DNA of 64,000 nt from Marinifilum sp965230805 (lineage in GTDB: Bacteria; Bacteroidota; Bacteroidia; Bacteroidales; Marinifilaceae). Below are positions 27,401 through 34,693 of the stretch, piece by piece. A model generated the notes under the pieces. The model worked only from the letters and a program-made list of their open reading frames with translations, searched no databases and had not been told where the DNA came from. The translations under genes and the position numbers were made by a program. Every line of letters begins with the position of its first letter. Position 1 is the stretch's first letter. The stretch is from NCBI RefSeq assembly GCF_965230805.1, contig NZ_OZ246019.1, forward strand, positions 1,054,001 to 1,118,000, written 5' to 3'.

Positions 27401-27522
27401 TGATTCAACTGATCAACCAAGAGGTATTGATCTTGCACATAGTTTTGAGCTGAAACTGATAGATTGAATAAATAAACTAAAACAAATAAAAGAATCCTTT
27501 TAGGAGATAATATATAATGCAT
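24412..27522 (-). CDS. Glycoside hydrolase family 3 fused to serine beta-lactamase-like domain
   Basis: 1036 residues with a signal peptide (1-25, ending SVSAQ). Residues 45-400 are a GH3 beta-N-acetylglucosaminidase (NagZ type): K219-H220 in KHFPGHGDTDTDSHVDLP, the D230/H232 dyad replacing a classical acid/base residue, and nucleophile D305 in VFTDALNMKG. Residues 430-575 look like a GH3 C-terminal domain. Residues 600-1030 are a class C beta-lactamase/esterase domain with S655-x-x-K658 in LASITKVA and Y801-S-D in the Y-x-N position. The likely role is periplasmic peptidoglycan or muropeptide turnover. The fusion is known in Bacteroidota. Single-gene unit. Confidence 0.92.
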   Translation of the reverse strand: MHYILSPKRILLFVLVYLFNLSVSAQNYVQDQYLLVDQLNQSNQWVDSVLHTMSEDEKITQLFMIAAYSNKSKSETERIAKLIDTYQVGGIIFFHGEPDKQAELCNWYQSLSKVPMWIGMDAETGLGMRLKQTISYPRQLMLGAVQDNDLIYRLGKQIGKECRRLGVHVNFAPVMDVNNNPSNPVINSRSFGEDRYNVANKSYAFVNGLQSAGVIAVGKHFPGHGDTDTDSHVDLPLLDHSRSRLDSVELYPFKKVIAQGLGGVMISHLNVPALDKNEKIATLSSAIVTDLLKKELKFKGLVFTDALNMKGIRKYHDKGVVDAKSLQAGNDVLLFTEDVEKALQEIRKSIANGDLSWESINQKCRKILLAKYWLGLNEYHKVDIDRLWSGLNTQEGFILRRQLTEQAITLVKNNNRLLPLKRLDTLKVASIAMGASIRNRYQEYLGRYTDIDFYQIEKDASKEHFEILKEKLDQYNLLVVSMHDTDQRPSRNFGITKQSIELLSDIAKDKKVIFDLFGNPYALDKYKNLDDLDAILVSYQDSRESQMASAQIVFGGLAAKGKLPVSINGEFPVGTGFETAHNRLGYSLPEQVGLSTLKLNVIDSIAENAIKEKATPGCQVLIARSGKVVFNKSYGHHTYARKRPVRNPDIYDLASITKVAATLPVIMQMTDEGWINIDSKLGEYLIEAKDSNKDSLVLRKILAHEARLLSWKPFHWEAIDSSSFQGSLFSRRYSRQYSLKLGKNLYINTNYKFKKGIFSKVKSDVFSEKVAKSLYITKSYRDTILKGILDSDYRKSNAYKYSDLGFILMGEMIKERSGEPIDRYANRHFYRQLGAGSLGYQPTKRFGLDRIVPTQNDKFFRKQWIKGYVHDPISAMLGGVAGHAGLFGNAGDLAKLAQMFLQKGEYGNEIYIGPETVKQFTSRAYPNGKNRRGIGFDKPFLDPANKNGPTSNLASLQSYGHTGFTGTMLWIDPEYDLLYIFLSNRICPDETNSKLMEMDVRTKIQECIYKAVRPEITPARNFSYLLESPLHERIFN

Positions 27523-28304
27523 AAATAATTTCTTAATCCTGTTTTCCTCGATAAATTAACGATTGGTCAATGAAAGTATTTTTCATCGACAGCATCTTCA
27601 TAAGCCTTTATTGATTCATCGGGATTTACGATTGTAGAGTCAAATGATAATCATTTAAATTTACAACTGGTATAACAAAATTATAAAACGCCCATGAATA
27701 AAGAGAATGATTAATCACTAAAATAAATGGATTTGTAAACTTTTACATGAAAAAGATATCCCATACAAAAAAAGGGGCCAAGCCCCTTCACAATTACTTA
27801 CAACTAAAACCATATTAAAAAACTTGAATCCAGGATCGAACCAAACGAAATATGAATCACTAGATTGAAAAGTTTTTTACCGTATTCGAAAACAAAATTA
27901 TTTCTCTAAATCAAAAAAAGCAAGTGTCAAGTTTGCCAAGTTTTCCAAATTGAGCATAATACCAGATGTTTCAGTTTGCAATTAAAATCAATTTTGGATT
28001 TATTGATTTGCATTAAAATTTAAAGGTCATTATCCTTTAATGAAAGTCCAAATTGGAATATTCCCATTCATATTGATTTAATAAGCGATCACAAATTTTG
28101 AGCGAAATTCTGATAAAGAATAATTTATCAGTCGTTTAGATTCGTAATCGGTATCATTTCAAGAATCCACAAAACCTAATTGCCGGCTTCAATCAACAAT
28201 ACCAAAACTCTAAGAATGTGTGTTTCTGCTATTTTGATTTGTCTTGCGAAATGGTTATTTTAAGACAAAGCCAATCCAAGTAAAAACCCCTAAAACCGAT
28301 TCCT
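27523..28304. other. Intergenic region, 780 bp
   Basis: Divergent promoter region for the GH3 gene (minus) and the DUF4468 gene (plus). No gene is supportable. It contains a lone minus-strand intrinsic terminator at 27766-27788 that no annotated minus-strand gene upstream would use, so a small transcript may start between 27800 and 28300. Confidence 0.5.
27766..27788 (-). terminator. Orphan intrinsic terminator
   Basis: Read on the minus strand: AAGGGGC, loop TTG, GCCCCTT, then a seven-base T run. Textbook form, but no gene is seen upstream of it on that strand. Confidence 0.7.
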
Positions 28305-28838
28305 ATGAAAAAGATATTCTGCACATTTATTTTACTTTCCGCGGTAGTTATTGCAATTGCACAAAATCATGCCGAAAAACAACTTATTATCAATGATCAA
28401 GCCGCATTAAAGTTAACCGCCTGCGTTCAAGTTGCTCCTGACAATTACAATAAGCTTAAGAATTGGGTTCTTTCAACTGAAGCTGTTGAATTAAAAATGC
28501 TCAACACAAACTCCGGAGAAGCCAGAATTAAAGGAAATAGTTTAATCTATTTGAGTAGGAAGCAATCGAGCTTTCAAACCAAAATGTACTACACTATAAG
28601 TTTGAAAGAACAAAACAATCAGTTGCAAATTGAAATTAAAGATGTATACTATCTTTCCTTGCCTGTGTATGGAAAACAGGGAACTCCTTCGGTGATCTCT
28701 TATCCTTCGGATTGGTTCTCGAAAGAGAAACTCTATAAAAAATCAGGCAAAGAGCGTTACCTCAATTCGCTTGTAAAGCAGAACACAATCGATAAAATGA
28801 ATGAAATCATGAACTCAGCTTTGGCTTTTTTGAATTAG
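28305..28838 (+). CDS. DUF4468 domain secreted protein
   Basis: 177 residues with a signal peptide (1-19, ending AIAQ). The single domain resembles DUF4468 (TBP-like fold): QVAPDNYNKLKNWVLSTEAV, an I-x-G-x-S-L strand and YTISLKEQNNQLQIEIKDVYY. The family is widespread in Bacteroidota with no known function. The gene converges on the PorE-like gene, with 11 bp between stops. Confidence 0.75.
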   Translation: MKKIFCTFILLSAVVIAIAQNHAEKQLIINDQAALKLTACVQVAPDNYNKLKNWVLSTEAVELKMLNTNSGEARIKGNSLIYLSRKQSSFQTKMYYTISLKEQNNQLQIEIKDVYYLSLPVYGKQGTPSVISYPSDWFSKEKLYKKSGKERYLNSLVKQNTIDKMNEIMNSALAFLN

Positions 28839-28849
28839 AGGTTTCAACA

Positions 28850-30787
28850 CTAATCGTTCACTACCTTAAATTCAGTTCTCCTGTTTAAAGCCTTGCCTTC
28901 TTCGCTATGGTTATCAGCTATCGATTTGCCGGAGCCAAATCCTTTGTGCAGCAATCGCTCTTTTTTAATTCCTTTGGCAATCAGGTAATCGCACACTGCT
29001 TTGGCTCGATTTTCCGATAATTTTAAATTGTATTCTTCCGATCCTGTATTGTCGGTATGCCCCGATATCTCAACAATCAAATCCGGGTTCTGATTCATTA
29101 GATTGAAAAGGATAGCCAATTCAATTTCTGACTTTGGCAGAATTTCCCATGAATCGCTGTCAAAAAACACATTTCGAAGAACAATTTCACTTCCTTTAAG
29201 CAGTTTCTGAAGGCCAATATTCAATTCCTGCGGCTGATTCTTTTTCCGATTCTCCAAAAGCGAAAAATGATCGGAATAAAACAAATAGCCCTTGCTCTCA
29301 ACAGCTAATAGATACTCTTTTCCGGCAGGCAAACACACCAGATATTTCCCATTTACCCGATCCGAATGAATTCGGGCAATCGTATCCTTCGAACTCAAAT
29401 CAATTAATTGCAAAGCAGCATATAGGTTTTCTTTGCTGTGCTTATCGTATATCTTCCCTTTCAGCCACGAAACCATTGGGGGTTGATGTTCTTTGGGCAA
29501 ATCAAACACAAAAATATCCTTTCCTTTTCCCTCCATTCTGTTGGATGAAAAGTAAGCCTTATCGCTTTTTGCATTGATCACCATTCCCAATTCCTCACCA
29601 TATGTATTAATCGGATATCCCAAGTTCTCTGGCTCAGACCACTTCCCATCTTCCCGAAGCCTTAGTTTAAAAAGATCGTAAGATCCCATGCCCGGCAGTC
29701 CATCCGAAGCGATTACTAAATACTGATTGCTGGCATGAATAAAAGGCGACATTTCATTGTTTGCGGTATTAAAATCCAGATTCACAGGTTTCGACCACCT
29801 TTGTCTTCCATCCGCTAAGCTTTCCAGCAAATCCGATTTCCAAATGTCCATTTTTCCTTTACCGCTCTTTCGATTGCTCACAAAATAAAGCACTCTCCCA
29901 TCGGCCGAAATACTTGGCTGAGCCTCCCAAGCTGCCGTATTTATGGTAGAACCTATATTTCTGGGCTTCGACCAATTCTCACCCTCACGAACCGAATAAT
30001 AGATATCGCATCTGCCTAATCCATCTTTTCTGCCACAAGCAGTAAAATACATGTATTGTCCGTCGGCTGTTATGGATTGCGCCCCTTCGTTACTGGTAGT
30101 ATTAATAGTTTCCGATAAGCCTTTTGCCGGCCTCCAAAGCCCTTCCTCTTTTACGGATATCCAAAAATCCTCTTGCAGCTTTAGTTTTACTGGCGTAGAT
30201 TTTTCGGCCGCACTCAATCGGGTGAACACCAGAACTTCCTCATCGGCAGTTAAGCTGGGCCAATATTCATCATACTTTGTGTTGATCGCATCACCAATAT
30301 TAATGGGCTCAAAATCCACAGGGTTCGCAATCATTTCAAGAGCAAAATCACAATTCTTAATCAGCTTTTGGGTCTTTGCCTTATTCTTTGATAAGATTTT
30401 TGAGAAAGACAGAAAATCTTCAAACTTGCTTTTGGCAAGCTGATATTTTCCTTGCTTCAAATAAGCATTTCCCAAATTAAAATGTACCCGAGGAAAATAA
30501 GACCAGTCTATGTCTATGGCTTTTTGACAGGCTTCAATTTCTGCCGCACTATTCTTTATACTATAATATACATCTGCCTGAAACAGATAAGCCTCAATAA
30601 ATTTATCGTTCACCTTCAATGCTTTGCTCAAACTTTCCAAAGCTTTCTGATTATCCCTGTTTCTGTAATACTGCCCCGCTTCCTCGTAAAGTTGTATGGC
30701 TCTACGCGATTTAATACTGTATTTCTTTTGAGCAGAAAGTGGAAGTACAAAAAGCAATAGCAATAAGCTTAAGACTGAATATTTCAT
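28850..30787 (-). CDS. PorE-like TPR/PD40/CRD/OmpA envelope protein
   Basis: 645 residues. Signal peptide (1-19, LFVLPLSAQ). Then TPR repeats (about 28-140: RRAIQLYEEAGQYYRNRDNQ, FIEAYLFQADVYYSIKNS, VHFNLGNAYLKQGKYQLAK), a PD40 propeller (about 160-430, repeating W-S-x-x-x-N-I/L-G and Y-F-x-S-N-R), a carboxypeptidase-regulatory-like domain (about 440-520) and an OmpA-like peptidoglycan-binding domain (about 535-645, ISGHTDNTGSEEYNLKLSENRA). This is the layout of PorE of the type IX secretion system, which anchors the machine to peptidoglycan. There is no lipobox cysteine, unlike classical PorE, so it may be a paralogue. Confidence 0.85.
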   Translation of the reverse strand: MKYSVLSLLLLLFVLPLSAQKKYSIKSRRAIQLYEEAGQYYRNRDNQKALESLSKALKVNDKFIEAYLFQADVYYSIKNSAAEIEACQKAIDIDWSYFPRVHFNLGNAYLKQGKYQLAKSKFEDFLSFSKILSKNKAKTQKLIKNCDFALEMIANPVDFEPINIGDAINTKYDEYWPSLTADEEVLVFTRLSAAEKSTPVKLKLQEDFWISVKEEGLWRPAKGLSETINTTSNEGAQSITADGQYMYFTACGRKDGLGRCDIYYSVREGENWSKPRNIGSTINTAAWEAQPSISADGRVLYFVSNRKSGKGKMDIWKSDLLESLADGRQRWSKPVNLDFNTANNEMSPFIHASNQYLVIASDGLPGMGSYDLFKLRLREDGKWSEPENLGYPINTYGEELGMVINAKSDKAYFSSNRMEGKGKDIFVFDLPKEHQPPMVSWLKGKIYDKHSKENLYAALQLIDLSSKDTIARIHSDRVNGKYLVCLPAGKEYLLAVESKGYLFYSDHFSLLENRKKNQPQELNIGLQKLLKGSEIVLRNVFFDSDSWEILPKSEIELAILFNLMNQNPDLIVEISGHTDNTGSEEYNLKLSENRAKAVCDYLIAKGIKKERLLHKGFGSGKSIADNHSEEGKALNRRTEFKVVND

Positions 30788-30907
30788 ATCTGTATATAAT
30801 TTCCCTTCAATTGCCGAATGTAAGCCGCAAGATCAAAATAATTAGTAGCGTGTATGTTTATTAATTATTTTAATCATGCTAGTTTCTTCAGTTACCAAGT
30901 TATCAAA

Positions 30908-33772
30908 TCACCTATGACAAATTTCCGCATACAAGCAAGTCCTGCAAGTATCTTGATTTTCTACCTGCTTAAATGGTAGCTTCGGATCAAAAATCTCCTC
31001 TAACATACCATGCAGAGCCTTGGTAAATTCTTCCTTATATACTCGGTAATCTTCTACAGGTTCTGGTTTTGCCCGACCTTCTTTCCTAGCCAACATGCAA
31101 GCAAATCTGTTGTTAAAGAACTCTTTCAGACTATATACGCCAGGCGAAATTGCCTCGGCCGCTTTTGTCTTGTCCTCGTAAAACAAGCAATACAACAAGG
31201 TTTGAAAAGCAGCTTTGTTTCTGCTCTTTCCTTCCTTCTCGAACAGTGATTCAATATCCTTAAAGAACAAATCGGCTTTACCCGTTTTATAATCTAAAAT
31301 TCGAATGGTTCCATTTGCCCTGTCAACTCGGTCAATCAATCCCTTAATGTTCACCTTTCTCTCTCCCGATATCAGAATCTGAATATGATACTCATCCTCT
31401 AAAGAAAGAATCTGGAAAGGAGCAAACTGTTGATCCAAAACCAATATCCTATCGATATACTTTTTCAGGATATCAAAAATCAACAAGTTCCTTCCGGATA
31501 TCTGAACCTCTTTATCCTTGGGCGTTTTAAAATAAGTATCGCAAAAAGCTGTTTTCAGTTTCTCTTCTATCTGATCTTTGTCTTTTCTAATGATCTCCAA
31601 GTCTTCCCGCTCTAATGTAATGCCCACAAATGGTTTGTAAATATCTTCTAAAGTATTGTGAAAAAGATTCCCAAAAGTAGGCGGGTCGATCTCTTCCAAT
31701 ACCCGATCGGGTTCCTTTAATCCAGCGATGTATTTAAAGTAAAAACTTAAAGGGCAAGTCATATAAGTATTTAAAGCCGAAGGAGAGAAACTTCTAAAAC
31801 CATCACCACAATACTCTGCCAACTTATTTAAAACTCTCTCATTTTTAACAACACTTATGGGTTTAGGCTCTTTTAGCAAGATATCATATCCCGGACTCGA
31901 CTCTACAATATCAAATTTCGATTCATATTTCAATTGATACAAAAATCTGCTCATTTCTCCTGTTCTGATTCCATCACTTTGGGTACTGTAGAGTAATTTG
32001 ATATCATCTGCTCGCTGTATCAATCGATAAAAGTAATAGGCAAAAATGGCATCCTGATGATCGATGGTTGGCATTCCAAATCCTTTTCTCAGATGATATG
32101 GAATGAATGAATTTGCGCTTGCTGTTTTCGGTAATTTGCCTTCGTTCATCGAAAGTACCACCAGGTTTTTAAAATCCAGCAAACGGGTTTCCAAAATCCC
32201 CATCACCTGCAATCCTGCCAACGGTTCTCCTTCGAACGGGATGCTCAAAGATTGAATCATTTTGTCCAAAATCTTATAAAAGGTATCTTGTTTTACCTCT
32301 ATACGATGTTGATCCAGCAATGATTTCAGTCTCTTAATTGCTAAAAACAGGTGATAGATATACTCCTGCTCAATCTTATCGACCAATGATTTTTCCTCCT
32401 CTTTGCTTTCTAATCTTTGGTAGACATTCTGCAACAAATTCAATAAATAGCTGGCAAATTGATTCACATCTTTCACAGGTGTAAACAAGTTTTCGATTAC
32501 CTCATCGCCTGTTAAAAGCTTTTGTGGAACCTTTATTTTATTGGTGCTAAGAATATCTTGGGTTAGCTTATGTGCCAATTCCGGATTTACCGAATTTAAA
32601 TACTGATGATTCAAGAGCGCCAAGACTTCCTTATGATGGAATTCTGTTTCTCCTCCATTCTTTCGTGCACTTTTTTGCATATCAATTACCAAACGCAGCA
32701 AACTGGCAACAGGCGTATTCTTCGCAGGGTATCCCATGGTAACATTTACATTCTCTACCAATTCGGGAATGGAATGCAGAACAGGAAGCAGTAGTTCCTC
32801 ATCAGCCAATACGATGGCTGTTTTTTCGGGTGCAACATCACGATCTTTGCAAAATTCCTGAACAATAGAATGAGCATGTTTTGCCTGTCCTACTTCCGAT
32901 GACAAGGATAAAAACTCAACTTTCGCATTATTTTGCTTGATATTGCAGAATCTTAATTCGGTATTTGGTGCAGGAAATCTTTTGATGTTTTCACGCAAAA
33001 ACAATCCTGCTTCATGATGTGGATTGTTTAAATAAGATTCATCGTAATCCCAGTAAAACTCTGCTAAATCCTTTCTTTTCAAGAATTCGAACAAATCAAT
33101 TTCACATCGATTAAGAGCATTAAATCCAACAAAAATCACCTTTTTAGCATCTATCTGAATTCCTCCCAACTCCAATCCATCTATCAGACCTCTTGAAGCC
33201 ATTCCTTCGTAAGCAAGCTTTTCTGAATTCAATTCTTCTCTTAAATCTTTATAGATTGCATACAGGTTCTCCCAAAGGTTTACAAACTCCTTTTGATGTT
33301 CAGAATACTTTTCGGGTCTGAATGAACTCCAAAAAGCCTGAATGGCTTCAACTTGTTCATCACTTAGGTAATCAAACAGACTTTCGATTTCTTTTTCATC
33401 AGCTAAATTCTGAAACAAATGCTCAGCATTTACCCTGTACTTATCCAAATCATCGAAATCGCCCAGCAGCATTTCTCCCCAATGATAAAACTCATCAAAG
33501 CTTTCGCTTACCTTCATTCTCTTCACGTAAATTTTATACAAGCGAAATAACAATCCCAGGTTGTCTTCAATCTGCAGATCGGACAGAGAGCGAAAAAACT
33601 CACTAATGGTATAAACCTTGGGCGCCCAAAGAGGTTTTTCAACCAATTCGTTCAAATATTTCGAGAAAAACAAACCTGCACGTCGGTTGGGAAAAACCAA
33701 AATGCAATCGGATAGTTCATTTGAATATCTGGAATATAACTCCTTGGTAATTTGTTGTAAGAATGAGTTCAT
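30908..33772 (-). CDS. AddB-like PD-(D/E)XK exonuclease/inactive helicase
   Basis: 954 residues. N-terminal helicase-like part without a Walker A motif (I-L-V-F-P-N-R-R-A-G-L-F-F-S-K replaces it), as in AddB. A late PD-(D/E)XK nuclease domain carries the motif ILDYKTGKAD near 825. The iron-sulfur cysteines are visible: C in NTYMTCPLSFYF near 680 and C-x2-C-x5-C at the extreme C-terminus (DTCRTCLYAEICHR). The expected role is DNA double-strand break processing with an AddA (UvrD-like) partner, which is not in this window. An overlapping pair with addA is usual, but the neighbour here is a YiiX-like lipoprotein gene 15 bp upstream. Confidence 0.88.
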   Translation of the reverse strand: MNSFLQQITKELYSRYSNELSDCILVFPNRRAGLFFSKYLNELVEKPLWAPKVYTISEFFRSLSDLQIEDNLGLLFRLYKIYVKRMKVSESFDEFYHWGEMLLGDFDDLDKYRVNAEHLFQNLADEKEIESLFDYLSDEQVEAIQAFWSSFRPEKYSEHQKEFVNLWENLYAIYKDLREELNSEKLAYEGMASRGLIDGLELGGIQIDAKKVIFVGFNALNRCEIDLFEFLKRKDLAEFYWDYDESYLNNPHHEAGLFLRENIKRFPAPNTELRFCNIKQNNAKVEFLSLSSEVGQAKHAHSIVQEFCKDRDVAPEKTAIVLADEELLLPVLHSIPELVENVNVTMGYPAKNTPVASLLRLVIDMQKSARKNGGETEFHHKEVLALLNHQYLNSVNPELAHKLTQDILSTNKIKVPQKLLTGDEVIENLFTPVKDVNQFASYLLNLLQNVYQRLESKEEEKSLVDKIEQEYIYHLFLAIKRLKSLLDQHRIEVKQDTFYKILDKMIQSLSIPFEGEPLAGLQVMGILETRLLDFKNLVVLSMNEGKLPKTASANSFIPYHLRKGFGMPTIDHQDAIFAYYFYRLIQRADDIKLLYSTQSDGIRTGEMSRFLYQLKYESKFDIVESSPGYDILLKEPKPISVVKNERVLNKLAEYCGDGFRSFSPSALNTYMTCPLSFYFKYIAGLKEPDRVLEEIDPPTFGNLFHNTLEDIYKPFVGITLEREDLEIIRKDKDQIEEKLKTAFCDTYFKTPKDKEVQISGRNLLIFDILKKYIDRILVLDQQFAPFQILSLEDEYHIQILISGERKVNIKGLIDRVDRANGTIRILDYKTGKADLFFKDIESLFEKEGKSRNKAAFQTLLYCLFYEDKTKAAEAISPGVYSLKEFFNNRFACMLARKEGRAKPEPVEDYRVYKEEFTKALHGMLEEIFDPKLPFKQVENQDTCRTCLYAEICHR

Positions 33773-33787
33773 ATAGCGTGTAAGAGA

Positions 33788-34444
33788 TTAATTAAATTGA
33801 TGATTTCCGTATGGCAAGGCAATTTCAATATTTGGTGATAGAAACATTCCGTTAGGATTCAAACCTGGCTTTCCTTCCGGGATTTCAACTCCAAACTTTT
33901 GATAATAATCTATCCAAAAAGGTAAAAACTCACCTGAATTGGAATCTTTAAATGTCATGGGATTCAATTGAAATACTGCTGTTGAATCACCTGTATTTAT
34001 AAACATTTCATAAATCAACTCAGAACAATAATAAGTTGAATCCCCTATTACATAAATATCATCGTAAGGCAAATTCAATAATGAATACCCATAATCCAAT
34101 GCTTCCTGAACTCGGATTTGGAAGTTTGCTTTCAATCTTCCCACCGCAATTTGATTACTGCGTTTCAAAAAATCATTTAAGCGGGTTAAGCAAACTCCTT
34201 TCGAAATTGCTTCTAGCACATAAATATTCCCTCTAGAATCGATATCAACAATTCCTACATGAGAAAAATTAAGATTCCTTTCACCTCCAGTAACCAATTC
34301 TATGGCATCGGAAATGGAATCGGTATTTAAATCCTGAAAAATAAGATCGCCTTTGCGGAATTCAAACTGCGTTTTTTTTTGTAAATTATTACAGCTTGAA
34401 AACAAAGCTATCAGCACAAAAATTATGGTTCGAAGGAATATCAT
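33788..34444 (-). CDS. YiiX/YebB-like permuted NlpC/P60 lipoprotein
   Basis: 218 residues. Lipoprotein signal with lipobox FSSC (C18). The circularly permuted papain-like fold has its histidine in LNFSHVGIVD near 80 and its cysteine in YYCSELIYEMF near 140, the catalytic pair of the family. Members cleave peptide or amide bonds in cell-wall material or lipids. It sits 15 bp upstream of the AddB-like gene on the same strand, probably sharing a transcript without a clear functional link. The residue after the lipidated cysteine (NNLQKK) is not an export signal, so it likely faces the periplasm. Confidence 0.85.
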   Translation of the reverse strand: MIFLRTIIFVLIALFSSCNNLQKKTQFEFRKGDLIFQDLNTDSISDAIELVTGGERNLNFSHVGIVDIDSRGNIYVLEAISKGVCLTRLNDFLKRSNQIAVGRLKANFQIRVQEALDYGYSLLNLPYDDIYVIGDSTYYCSELIYEMFINTGDSTAVFQLNPMTFKDSNSGEFLPFWIDYYQKFGVEIPEGKPGLNPNGMFLSPNIEIALPYGNHQFN

Positions 34445-34622
34445 GCTATGAAATATTGATGATTTAGAATGCAGATCTAAATTACTTGGAAATTGCTACA
34501 ATCGAAAAAACAGCAATGTATTTTTTCAATAAATGTTAAACAATATCAGCTCATAGAAAATGTCTATAAGCTCATTAGTAAAAAAAATGACCTTTTGGTC
34601 TTTTATTAAGCTCGATCATTAC

Positions 34623-34650
34623 TTGCAAAGTTTCAAAATTAATACATTTG
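34623..34650 (+). promoter_or_regulatory. Bacteroidota promoter of sucAB
   Basis: -33 TTGC at 34623-34626 and -7 TACATTTG at 34643-34650. Start of transcription expected near 34657, about 37 bases before the sucA ATG. Confidence 0.65.
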
Positions 34651-34693
34651 TTTAAGCAACAACAAAAATCAGACAAGTACAATAAACAATTCT

